From: JAQBDA01 sp041301185
Lineage (GTDB): Bacteria; Chloroflexota; Anaerolineae; Anaerolineales; UBA4823
Direction of reading: 5' to 3'
Assembly (NCBI GenBank): GCA_041301185.1
Contig: JBFYSV010000050.1
Span: 1-37,807 of the forward strand
DNA length: 37,807 nt
Of this stretch, positions 15,750-24,700 are shown in pieces. Below the pieces are notes generated by a model that did not search any database, was not told where the DNA came from, and was given only the letters and a program-made list of their open reading frames with translations. Numbering within the stretch: position 1 is the stretch's first letter; every line of letters starts with the position of its first letter. The translations under genes and the position numbers were made by a program.

Positions 15750-16778
15750 ATGAGGCGTAAATTCCTTGTCACCGGCGGGGCCGGTTTTATCGGCTCTAAC
15801 TACGTGCACCGCTTGCTTTCACGCGGCGAGCAGGTGGTGGTGTACGATAATCTCTCCCGGGTCGGTGCTCCCAAAAACCTTCGCTGGCTGTGCCAGGTGC
15901 ACGGCGAAGACTCGTTTGAGCTGGTGGTCGGTGATGTGCGGGATGCCTCTCTGGTGGCAGCGTCTGCCCGGGATGCCCAGGTGATCGTCCACCTGGCCTC
16001 GCAGGTTGCGGTAACAACCTCGGTGCTGCACCCGCGGGAAGATTTTGAGATCAACGCCCTGGGCACGCTGAATGTACTTGAAGCAGCCCGCCTCTCGGGA
16101 TTGCAGCCTGCCGTATTGTATGCTTCTACGAATAAGGTATATGGAGGAATGGAAGAGGTTGGCGTCATCGAAACGGAGACGCGCTATGCCTATGCCGGTC
16201 TGCCGCACGGAGTGCCCGAGACGATGCCGCTTGACTTCCACTCGCCTTACGGCTGCTCGAAAGGCGCCGGCGACCAGTACACGCGTGACTACCACCGCAT
16301 TTATGACCTGCCAACGGTGGTGTTCCGCCAAAGCTGCATTTACGGGCCGCGCCAGTTTGGCGTCGAGGATCAGGGTTGGGTAGCCTGGTTTGTCATCGCC
16401 GTGCTCACCGGCAAACCAATCACCGTGTACGGTAACGGCAAGCAAGTGCGCGATTTGCTGTATGTGGATGATTTGCTGGATGCCTACGACGCGGCTCTGG
16501 TCAGGCTGGAGGTCTCCGCCGGGCAGGTATATAACATCGGCGGCGGGCCTGCCAATTCCATTTCTGTCTGGCAAGAGTTCCGCCCCATCCTAGAAGGTTA
16601 TTTTGGGATCGAGATTCCCACCCAGAGCAGCGGCTGGCGCCCAGGCGACCAGCGCATCTATGTATCGGACACCCGCAAGGCGCTAAGCCAACTGGGCTGG
16701 CAGCCGAAGGTGGAGGTGCGGGCGGGGATTGGGCGCCTGATTGAATGGGCCAGGGAAAACAAAGAGTCTCTCACCTAG
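15750..16778 (+). CDS. CDP-paratose 2-epimerase-like extended SDR
   Basis: 342 residues. NAD-binding motif TGGAGFIGS (8-16). Catalytic triad region ASTNKVYG (125-132) with Tyr167/Lys171 in SPYGCSKGAGDQYTRDYHRI. The block FRQSCIYGPRQFGVEDQGW (192-210) is highly characteristic of CDP-tyvelose/CDP-paratose 2-epimerases. The VRDLLYVDDLLDAY stretch and C-terminal WRPGDQRIY are typical of extended SDRs. Expected reaction: NAD-dependent epimerisation at C2 of a CDP- or other nucleotide-activated deoxyhexose. None of the other CDP-3,6-dideoxyhexose genes is in the window, so the true substrate may differ (for example a UDP- or GDP-sugar). It follows the flippase-like gene by 29 bases and precedes the GT4 gene by one base. 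Confidence 0.83.
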   Translation: MRRKFLVTGGAGFIGSNYVHRLLSRGEQVVVYDNLSRVGAPKNLRWLCQVHGEDSFELVVGDVRDASLVAASARDAQVIVHLASQVAVTTSVLHPREDFEINALGTLNVLEAARLSGLQPAVLYASTNKVYGGMEEVGVIETETRYAYAGLPHGVPETMPLDFHSPYGCSKGAGDQYTRDYHRIYDLPTVVFRQSCIYGPRQFGVEDQGWVAWFVIAVLTGKPITVYGNGKQVRDLLYVDDLLDAYDAALVRLEVSAGQVYNIGGGPANSISVWQEFRPILEGYFGIEIPTQSSGWRPGDQRIYVSDTRKALSQLGWQPKVEVRAGIGRLIEWARENKESLT

Positions 16779-16779
16779 C

Positions 16780-17946
16780 ATGCGCATCCTGACCATTCTC
16801 ACCTATTATCGCCCGCACACCAGCGGTCTGACGATCTACGCCGAGCGGCTGGCCCACGCCCTGGCAGGGCGCGGCCACCAGCTGACCATATTTACCACCC
16901 AATACCAGAAGGACCTGCCCCTAGAAGAAGTCCAGGATGGCGTGCGTATCGTGCGCGTGCCGGTTGCCCTGCGGGTGAGCAAAGGGGTGATCGCGCCATC
17001 TTTTGGGCGCACTGCCACCCGTCTGGTGCGCGAGCACGATGTCGTTCAACTGCACCTGCCCCAGTTTGACGCCCCCGGGGTTGCTCTGCGCGCCCGGCTG
17101 ATGCACAAGCCCACAGTGCTGACCTACCACTGTGACCTGAGCCTGCCGCCGGGTGTATTTAATTACTTTGTGAACCAGGTGGTGCATGGAATGAACCGGG
17201 CTGCTGCCAATCTGGCAGACCGGATTGTTACCTATACCCAGGATTATGCCGACCACTCGGATTACCTCTCGCGCTACACCCACAAGCTGGAGATTATCCC
17301 CCCGCCCGTGGTGCTGCCTTACCCGAAAGATGGGGCTGTCCAGGCGTTTGCAGAAACCCACCACCGGCAAAACCATCGACCGGTGATCGGCATGGCAGCC
17401 CGCCTGGCGACCGAGAAAGGGGTCGAGATCCTGCTTAACGCCTTGCCGGCGATCTTAAAAGTCTATCCCAAAGCGCAGGTGCTCTTCGCCGGGCAGTACC
17501 AAGATGTGCTTGGCGAGCAGGATTACTTCAACTGGCTGATGCCCACCATCCGCAAATACCAGCAGCAGGATCACTGGCAGTTCCTGGGAGTCCTGTCTCC
17601 TGAGGAGATGGCCGCGTTCTATCCTAACCTGGACGTGCTGGTGGTGCCCAGCCTGAACTCTACCGAGGCGTTCGGGCTGGTGCAGATCGAGGCGATGATG
17701 AACGGGGTGCCCTGTGTGGCATCCTCTCTACCGGGCGTGCGCCAGCCGGTGCTGACCACCGGCATGGGCAAGGTGGTGCCGATTGGGGATGCAAATGCTC
17801 TGGCAGATGCCATTTTAGATATCCTGAATTGCCTGGCGGATTACCGTAAAGACCCGCAAGAGATCGCCCGCCGGTTCACTCCCCAGGCGATCGCTGCCGA
17901 GTACGAGCGGTTGTTTGAAAAACTTCGCCAGGAAAAGGCGCGCTGA
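16780..17946 (+). CDS. GT4-family glycosyltransferase
   Basis: 388 residues with a GT-B fold. The N-terminal Rossmann domain starts MRILTILTYYRPHTSGLTIY, typical of GT4 enzymes with the acceptor-side glycine-containing loop. The C-terminal donor domain has GMAARLATEKGVEILLNA (204-221) and the EX7E motif at Glu296/Glu304 in EAFGLVQIEAMMNGVPCVAS. It is cytoplasmic or peripherally membrane bound and transfers a nucleotide-activated sugar with retention, probably to a lipid-linked acceptor (inference from neighbours). The start at 16780 is one base after the epimerase stop, implying tight coupling. Longer readings into the epimerase gene lack conserved residues. Confidence 0.9.
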   Translation: MRILTILTYYRPHTSGLTIYAERLAHALAGRGHQLTIFTTQYQKDLPLEEVQDGVRIVRVPVALRVSKGVIAPSFGRTATRLVREHDVVQLHLPQFDAPGVALRARLMHKPTVLTYHCDLSLPPGVFNYFVNQVVHGMNRAAANLADRIVTYTQDYADHSDYLSRYTHKLEIIPPPVVLPYPKDGAVQAFAETHHRQNHRPVIGMAARLATEKGVEILLNALPAILKVYPKAQVLFAGQYQDVLGEQDYFNWLMPTIRKYQQQDHWQFLGVLSPEEMAAFYPNLDVLVVPSLNSTEAFGLVQIEAMMNGVPCVASSLPGVRQPVLTTGMGKVVPIGDANALADAILDILNCLADYRKDPQEIARRFTPQAIAAEYERLFEKLRQEKAR

Positions 17947-17951
17947 CCCGC

Positions 17952-18740
17952 ATGGCTAAAGATTTCCTCTGGCTTCACCTGCGCGATCTGCCCTATTTTC
18001 GAGCCCTGGTGCGGGCGGTCGAGGCGGAATACTACCAGGATTACGAGCTGCCTTCGCCCTGCCTCGATATCGGCTGCGGGGACGGGCACTTCGCCTCGCT
18101 GGTATTCGACCAGCCGGTCGATGTGGGTGTTGATCCTTGGGAAGCGCCGATCCGGGAGGCGGCTCGCCGCAACAGCTACCGCTGCCTGGTACAGTCTGAC
18201 GCGGGTGTGCTGCCTTTCCCAGACGGTTACTTCGCCAGCGCGTTCAGCAATTCTGTCCTGGAGCATATCCCGCATGCCCCGCTCGTGCTGGCGGAGGTGG
18301 GGCGCGTGCTCAAGCCGGGGGCGTTGTTCCTGTTCTGTGTGCCCAATCCGCGCTACCTCACGGAGCTATCAATTCCTGGGCTGCTGAAACGGGTTGGCTT
18401 GCCGGGGCTGGGGCAGTCCTACACAGATTGGTTCCGGCGCATGTCACGGGTGGAGCACGCCTTAACAGAGGATGCGTGGCAATCCTGGCTGGAAGCGGCT
18501 GGCTTCCAGCTGGAGAAGTTCTGGCATTATTTCTCCCCCCAGGCGATGCACGCTCTGGAATGGGGGCATTATTTCGGCGTGCCTACCCTGCTGCCCCGCC
18601 TGGTCACCGGGCGCTGGCTTTGGGTACCGCAGCGTTGGAACCTGGAACTGACTGCCCGGTTGGTGCGTCCTTATGTAGACCGCGACCCACACCCGCAGGG
18701 GACGTTCACCTTCTACGTTGCCCGCAAGGGGCAAGGTTGA
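17952..18740 (+). CDS. Class I SAM-dependent methyltransferase (first of two)
   Basis: 262 residues. SAM-binding motif I is CLDIGCGDGHFASL (37-50); motif II region is VGVDPWEAPI (58-67); the post-motif segment LPFPDGYFASAFSNSVLEHIPH (86-108) and motif LKPGALFLFCVPNP (120-133) are those of Methyltransf_11 proteins. The C-terminal third is less conserved and probably sets the acceptor. No membrane segment. Given the neighbours, it may methylate a sugar residue of the glycan (inference). It starts 5 bases after the GT4 stop. Confidence 0.85.
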   Translation: MAKDFLWLHLRDLPYFRALVRAVEAEYYQDYELPSPCLDIGCGDGHFASLVFDQPVDVGVDPWEAPIREAARRNSYRCLVQSDAGVLPFPDGYFASAFSNSVLEHIPHAPLVLAEVGRVLKPGALFLFCVPNPRYLTELSIPGLLKRVGLPGLGQSYTDWFRRMSRVEHALTEDAWQSWLEAAGFQLEKFWHYFSPQAMHALEWGHYFGVPTLLPRLVTGRWLWVPQRWNLELTARLVRPYVDRDPHPQGTFTFYVARKGQG

Positions 18741-18759
18741 GGTTATCCCTTCCATCACG

Positions 18760-19491
18760 ATGCCAGACTCATCCCATCCCTTCGACGAAACCTATTTCAA
18801 GCGGGCAGCCTATGCCAATGTATCCTTTGACCGCTACAGCCAGTACTGGTGGTCTAACCGCTACTATGCCGGATTGGCCCGCCGGCACGGGCCGCGCCAG
18901 GGGCGTGTGCTGGAGATCGGCTGTGGCTTGGGTCACCTGCTCGGCTGGCTGGCAGATCGATATCAGGTCTTTGGGGCGGATATCAACCCCTGGGCGCTGG
19001 AGCAGGCGCGCCGCAATGTGCCCCAGGCGAGCTACTTGATCGCCTCCGCCGAAGAGCTGGGCGTATTCCCGGATGGCACATTTCACGTTCTTATCGCCAA
19101 GCATATTGTCGAACACCTGCCGGATCCAGAACGGGCGATTTCCGAGATGAGCCGGTTGCTGGCACCGGGCGGCTTGTTGGTGCTGGCAACCCCCAACCTG
19201 GATTCGCCCATGCGCTCGTTGAAAAAGGAGCGCTGGATCGGCTACCAGGACCCGACCCATATCAACCTGCGCCCGCCTGCCGAGTGGCTGGCGATCCTGC
19301 AACGCTACCGGCTCCACCCTAGGCGGGTCTTTTCGGACGGCTTCTGGGACGCTCCCTACCTGCCTAAGATACCTACAAAACTGCAAAAGCTGTTCTTTGG
19401 CGCGCCGGGGGGGTTGCAGGCAATATTGGGATGGAGTATCATACCTCTCCAGATGGGCGAGAGCATGATCGTCCTCGCCGATAAACTATGA
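18760..19491 (+). CDS. Class I SAM-dependent methyltransferase (second of two)
   Basis: 243 residues. Motif I RVLEIGCGLGHLLGWL (49-64), acidic residue of motif II FGADINPWAL (71-80), HIVEHLPDPERAISEMSRLLAPGGLLVLATPN (about 115-146) as in Methyltransf_11/23 proteins. The N-terminal FDETYFKRA segment and the terminal IPLQMGESMIV stretch are common in methyltransferases of glycan clusters. It shares only the fold with the preceding methyltransferase, so they are not recent duplicates. ATG 18760 gives the conserved N-terminus, while the in-frame ATG at 18718 lies inside the preceding gene. The last bases form an ATGA overlap with the GT39-like gene. Confidence 0.85.
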   Translation: MPDSSHPFDETYFKRAAYANVSFDRYSQYWWSNRYYAGLARRHGPRQGRVLEIGCGLGHLLGWLADRYQVFGADINPWALEQARRNVPQASYLIASAEELGVFPDGTFHVLIAKHIVEHLPDPERAISEMSRLLAPGGLLVLATPNLDSPMRSLKKERWIGYQDPTHINLRPPAEWLAILQRYRLHPRRVFSDGFWDAPYLPKIPTKLQKLFFGAPGGLQAILGWSIIPLQMGESMIVLADKL

Positions 19492-21752
19492 TGGAAGAAC
19501 CCAGCGTACTGGATTATCTCAAAGCCAAGCTGACCCCCTGGCGCGGTCCAGCCCCGCAAATCCCACGCGGAATCTCTGAGAATGATTCCGCCAGTGAATC
19601 CGCTGCAGTGCCTGCCGGACAAGCCGTCCAGGAGATCAGCCCGCAGCCCACAGGGGTGCCGGAGAGCGGTTCGGCTGCCCAGCTGGTGGTTGACCAGCAG
19701 GCTTTGGCAAGCCTGGAATATAATGCAGCACCGATTGCCGAGCCAGCAGCACAGGAAGCTCTGCTGCCACTTGCCCAGAGGATCGCCGTGCCCTGGGTGC
19801 CGCTGGTGGCGTTTGGCCTGGCGTTACTGGCCCAGCTCTCCCTGGAACCCGGCCCGCAGCGTACCTGGACGATGGGGGCAGTCCTGTATCTGCTGTCGGC
19901 AGTCTGCCTGGGAGTATCTGCCAGGCGGGGAGAGTGGGCTCTCGCACCGCTGCCAGGCGGAGAGAAGTGCCTCGATCCCTTGACTGTCCGTACAGCTGGG
20001 CTTATCTCAAGCCTCATTTTTGGGTTGGCAGCCTTCTGGGCTTTTGGAGATAACCTGCTCACCCGCCTGAATGTGATCCTGTGGCTGATCTCGGTGGGGA
20101 CGATTATCTGGGCTTTTTGGCTTCCAGCAGCGCCTGCCGGGGCATGGTTAGAGCGTTTGCGAAGCTTCTGGTCACTGCGGGAATGGAAGATTTCGATCAC
20201 CCGCGGGACGCTTGCTGCAGCCGGTGCAATTTTTCTGGTCCTGTTTTTCCGCCTGCACCGCCTCAACCAGGTGCCTCCGGAGATGTTCAGCGATCACGCC
20301 GAGAAACTGCTCGACGTGTGGGATGTTCTGCACGGGCAAACCAGTATCTTCTTCCCGCGCAATACCGGGCGCGAGGCGCTCCAGATGTATATGACGGCAG
20401 GCATTATCCAGCTATTCAATACCGGCTACTCGCACCTCAGCCTGAAGATCGGCACGGCACTGGCAGGCTTGCTCACCCTGCCGTTTATTTACCTGCTGGG
20501 CAAAGAAGTTGGCAGCAAGCGCATTGGACTGCTGGCGATGGTCTTCGCCGGGATTGCCTACTGGCCAAACGTGATCTCCCGGGTAGGGCTGCGTTTTCCG
20601 CTCTACCCGCTTTTCGTCGCCCCGGTCTTGTATTTCTTGCTACGCGGCATCCGTACCTCCAATCGCAATGATTTCATTCTCTCCGGTCTGTTTCTGGGAA
20701 TTGGGCTGCATGGCTACACCCCGATCCGTATCCTGCCGGTGGTTATCCTGGTCGCCGTAGGGTTATACCTGCTCCACGCTCAATCTCGCCAGGTGAGAAA
20801 GCAAACTATCTGGCAGCTAATGATCCTGGCAGTGATCGCTCTGTTTGTGTTTTTACCCTTGCTGCGCTATGCCACAATTAATCCGGAAGGATTTTCATTC
20901 CGTTCATTTTCCAGGCTGGGTACGCTGGAGCGCCCCCTCCCGGGACCGGCATGGCAGATTTTCTCTGAGAACCTGTGGAATGCCCTGACTATGTTCGCCT
21001 GGGATGACGGCGAGATCTGGGTAGTTTCTTTGACCCACCGCCCGGCGATGGACGTGATCTCCGCGGCGCTCTTCTTCTCAGGCATTGTGCTGTTGTTCAT
21101 CCGCTATCTACGCCGGCGGCATTGGCTGGACCTGTTCCTGCTGCTCTCTGTGCCGCTCCTCATGCTGCCTTCGATCCTCTCCCTGGCTTATCCTTCAGAA
21201 AACCCGGCATTGAACCGTTTATCCGGGGCGATGGTAACGATGTTCTTGATCGTAGCGATTGCCCTGGATGGGTTGATGACGGGCCTGTCCACTCGCCTGG
21301 GGCCGTCCCTCGGCTCAAAAGTTGCATCAGCACTGGCTGTTGGCTGCATCCTGCTGGCCTCGTTGCAAAATTACGGCCTGGTTTTCAATGAATACCAGCA
21401 AGTGTTTGAGCAATCTGCGTGGAACACGTCTGAAATGGGCGAGGTGATCCGCCAGTTCACCACGTCTGTAGGTTCGGAGGATACTGCCTGGGTGCTGGCT
21501 TACCCGCACTGGGTTGATACGCGCCTGGTAGGCATGAACGCCGGGTACCCGTTGAAGGATTATGCGATCTGGCCTGAGAACCTGCCTGAAACAACCGCTG
21601 ATCCGCGCGCCAAGCTGTTCCTGGTGAAACCCGAAGACTCCCAAGGCTTGCAGGCGCTGCAATCCCTCTACCCGCAAGGGGTGCTCCAGGAGTACATCTC
21701 TGAGGTGGATTTCCATAATTTCTTAATGTTTTTTGTCCCCCCGGCGAATTGA
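19488..21752 (+). CDS. GT39/ArnT-like polytopic membrane glycosyltransferase
   Basis: 754 residues. Residues 1-98 form a soluble, Pro/Ala/Gln/Glu-rich cytoplasmic tail. Hydrophobic segments start near residue 102. After the segment ending near residue 255 comes the GT-C loop PPEMFSDHAEK with Asp269/Glu272 in the place of the catalytic acidic pair. FFPRNTGREALQMYM (288-302) matches the conserved second half of that loop in PMT_2 proteins. About a dozen membrane segments follow, then a C-terminal extracytoplasmic domain of about 130 residues. The expected role is transfer of a sugar from a polyprenyl-phosphate donor on the outer face of the membrane. Acceptor unknown. Its start overlaps the methyltransferase stop (ATGA). 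Confidence 0.8.
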   Translation: MMEEPSVLDYLKAKLTPWRGPAPQIPRGISENDSASESAAVPAGQAVQEISPQPTGVPESGSAAQLVVDQQALASLEYNAAPIAEPAAQEALLPLAQRIAVPWVPLVAFGLALLAQLSLEPGPQRTWTMGAVLYLLSAVCLGVSARRGEWALAPLPGGEKCLDPLTVRTAGLISSLIFGLAAFWAFGDNLLTRLNVILWLISVGTIIWAFWLPAAPAGAWLERLRSFWSLREWKISITRGTLAAAGAIFLVLFFRLHRLNQVPPEMFSDHAEKLLDVWDVLHGQTSIFFPRNTGREALQMYMTAGIIQLFNTGYSHLSLKIGTALAGLLTLPFIYLLGKEVGSKRIGLLAMVFAGIAYWPNVISRVGLRFPLYPLFVAPVLYFLLRGIRTSNRNDFILSGLFLGIGLHGYTPIRILPVVILVAVGLYLLHAQSRQVRKQTIWQLMILAVIALFVFLPLLRYATINPEGFSFRSFSRLGTLERPLPGPAWQIFSENLWNALTMFAWDDGEIWVVSLTHRPAMDVISAALFFSGIVLLFIRYLRRRHWLDLFLLLSVPLLMLPSILSLAYPSENPALNRLSGAMVTMFLIVAIALDGLMTGLSTRLGPSLGSKVASALAVGCILLASLQNYGLVFNEYQQVFEQSAWNTSEMGEVIRQFTTSVGSEDTAWVLAYPHWVDTRLVGMNAGYPLKDYAIWPENLPETTADPRAKLFLVKPEDSQGLQALQSLYPQGVLQEYISEVDFHNFLMFFVPPAN

Positions 21753-21792
21753 GAGCTGGCTGGGGAAAACGTGGTGATTTTGAGTATTGCTG

Positions 21793-24700
21793 ATGGGTGA
21801 AACTGTTCTTCCGACCGAAAAGAAAAGAAGCGGTGTTCTTCTCTTAGATTTGCTCCTGGTTATCGTATTGCTGGCAGGGGCTTACTTCCGGTTTGTGGGG
21901 TTGAACTGGGGAGAATACCAGTTCCTGCACCCGGACGAGCGTTTTTTGATCTGGGTTGGCTCGGACATCTCCCCGGTCAAGTGCCAGGACCCGGCTTACA
22001 GCCTGTACGATTGCCCGCCGGAGCAGAAAACCTGGTTAAGCCTGTCCGATTATTTCGATACCCCCACCTCGACTCTGAATCCGAACAACCGCGGCCACGG
22101 CTTTTATGTGTACGGCACACTGCCGATGTTCATAACCCGACTGGCAGTTGAATGGGTCTACGGGCATTCGGGATTCAACGAGATGACCGACGCGGGCAGG
22201 GCGCTCTCGGCGCTGGCAGACCTGCTGACGGTCTTGTTGGTGTACTTGATCGCCAGGCGGCTGTATGACCGCCGGGTTGGCTTGCTGGCAGCCGCGTTCT
22301 CCGCGGCAGCGGTATTAATGATCCAGCAATCCCACTTCTTTACCATGGACACCTTTGTCAATCTATTTATCTACCTGGCGATCTACTTCGCGGTGCGCAT
22401 CGCCGGGCTGGATTGGGAGGCGTTCCGGGTGAAGGCAGTCCAGCCCGCACCTGACCCGGGAATGGGCGAGCTCACGCCTCCTGCGGCGGATGGCGCAGCA
22501 CTGCTCCCCAGCTCTGCCCGGACGGGGCGCTCTCAATTTTGGGAGCAAGTGGTAGCTTTCGTCCGCCACCCGCTATTCCTGTTGAGCATTGGCTTCGGGA
22601 TCGCCTTGGGCTGCGCGGTGGCTTCGAAGCTGAGCGCGGCTCCGGTCGCCTTCATGCTCCCTGCAGCCTTCGCCTTGCAATGGCTAAAGCTGCCGCCTGG
22701 TCGGCGCCAGGCGCGCCTGGCTGAGATCATCGGCTACCTGGCCCTGGCAGCCCTGGTCAGCCTGCTGATTTTCCGCATTTTCCAGCCATATGCCTTCAGC
22801 GGACCTGGGTTCTTTGGGCTGAAGCCGAATGAGCTATGGGTGAACCAGATCCGCGAGCAGCGCAACCAGGCAAATGGGGATGTGGATTTCCCGCCCGCCA
22901 TGCAATGGGCGCGGCGACCGCTGTGGTTCTCCGGGCAAAACCTGGTATTGTGGGGGCTGGGCTTGCCTTTGAGCATGCTTGCCTGGGCGGGGTTCTTGTG
23001 GGCGGGCTGGCGCATGCTGGCAGATAAGGTCCCTGGCAGGCCTGAGCTGCACCGCCACCTGCTTTTATGGGGCTGGACCGGATTCTATTTCGTCTGGCAA
23101 TCGCTGGCGTCCAACCCTACCATGCGCTACCAGCTTCCAATTTATCCCTCGCTGGCGATATTCGCTGCCTGGGCGGTCTTTGCGCTCTACGACCGCGGCA
23201 AAGAAAAAGAAGCAGGCAGGTTTGGCTGGCGGCAGGTGCTGGCAGTAATCATCGCGCTGGTCGTCTTAGTGGGAACCTATACCTGGGCGTATGCTTTTTC
23301 GACCATCTATACTCGCCCGATCACCCGCGTGGCAGCCTCGCGCTGGATTTACCAGAATATCCCCGGTCCGGTCAACCTGCGAATTGAGAGCGGGCAGGGC
23401 GTCTACAACCAGCCGGTGCCGTATGCCAGCGGGCAGACGATCACCTCTCAACAGCCGTTCGCCACGGATTTTACCGTTCGGGAGAGCGGTCTCCTGAAAG
23501 AGGTATTCCTCCCCCACGCTGTGGATATCCAGGGCAACCCGGGGATGAAAACGCTCAGCCTGAAGATAGATTCTCTCGCCAATCCGGAGAATACTGCCAC
23601 CAGCTCGCTTCAGGACGAATTCTATGGGGCAGGTGACCCGCGCGGGAATAGCTACAGCCTGGTGCTGGATACACCCTTGCCGGTGGAGAAGGGACAGACC
23701 TTCCGGCTGAACCTGGCTCTCACTGAGGGGAACGGCGCGATTGCTCTGACTGGGGCAGCGCTGGCTAACGAAGGTGACTGGGATGACGGCTTGCCCCTGC
23801 GTCTGGATGGCTATGATGGATATGGGGGTATTTACCAGCCGGGCTTGAATTTCAATATGTACACGGATGATAATCCCGAGAAGTTGGCGCGTTTCACAGG
23901 GATTTTGGATCAGGCGGACTATATCGCGATCAGCTCCAACCGCCAATGGGGCAGCCTGCCGCGCATCCCCGAGCGTTTTCCGATGACGGCGGTCTACTAC
24001 CGCAACCTGCTCGGCTGTCCAGAGGATAAATCGATCCAATGGTGCTATAACGTCGCCCAGCCGGGGATGTTCCAGGGCAAGCTGGGTTTCGACCTGGTGC
24101 AGGTCTTCCAGTCTGACCCTGCCATCGGTCCATTGCGCATCAACGACCAGCCGGCTGAAGAGGCGTTTACCGTCTATGACCACCCCAAGGTGCTTGTTTT
24201 CAAAAAGGATGACTCCTTTGATATCGCCCGCGTAAATGAAATCCTGGGGGCTGTTGATTTCAGCAAGGTAGTCCATATCACTCCCAAGCGGGCAGGCTCC
24301 AACCCTGCCAACCTGCTGCTCCCCACCGAGCGCTGGGAAGGGCAACAGGCAGGCGGCACCTGGGCAGACTTGTTTGATACTGATGCTGTTTTCAATCGTT
24401 ATCCGGCATTGGGCGTGCTGCTGTGGTATCTGCTGGTCGGTCTGGTGGGCTGGGTGGTATATCCGCTGCTGCGGCTGGCGCTGCCCGGCTTGCCGGATAA
24501 GGGCTATCCTCTGGCGCGTATTGCCGGGATCCTCTTGCTTTCTTACCTGGTCTGGGTGGCTGGCTCAGCGGGTGTCTCTTTCAGTCGTCTCACAATCAGC
24601 ATCGTGTTTCTTGTGATCGCTCTGGCCAGCTTGCTGGCGGCATTTCGCCAGCGGGGTGAATTGCTGGATGAGCTGCGCCGGCGGCGGGGCTATTTCTTCT

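Noticed and set aside
15734..15760. Eight-codon frame MWDYLNEA overlapping the epimerase start, a possible leader peptide
   Set aside because: No ribosome binding site, no attenuator-like hairpins, and such short frames are expected by chance.
15819..16574. 251-codon minus-strand open frame
   Set aside because: It is a shadow of the epimerase gene, which has full family motifs on the plus strand.
23266..24345. 359-codon minus-strand open frame
   Set aside because: It lies entirely inside the strongly supported GT39-YYY fusion gene, has no recognisable domain, and reflects codon bias on the opposite strand.
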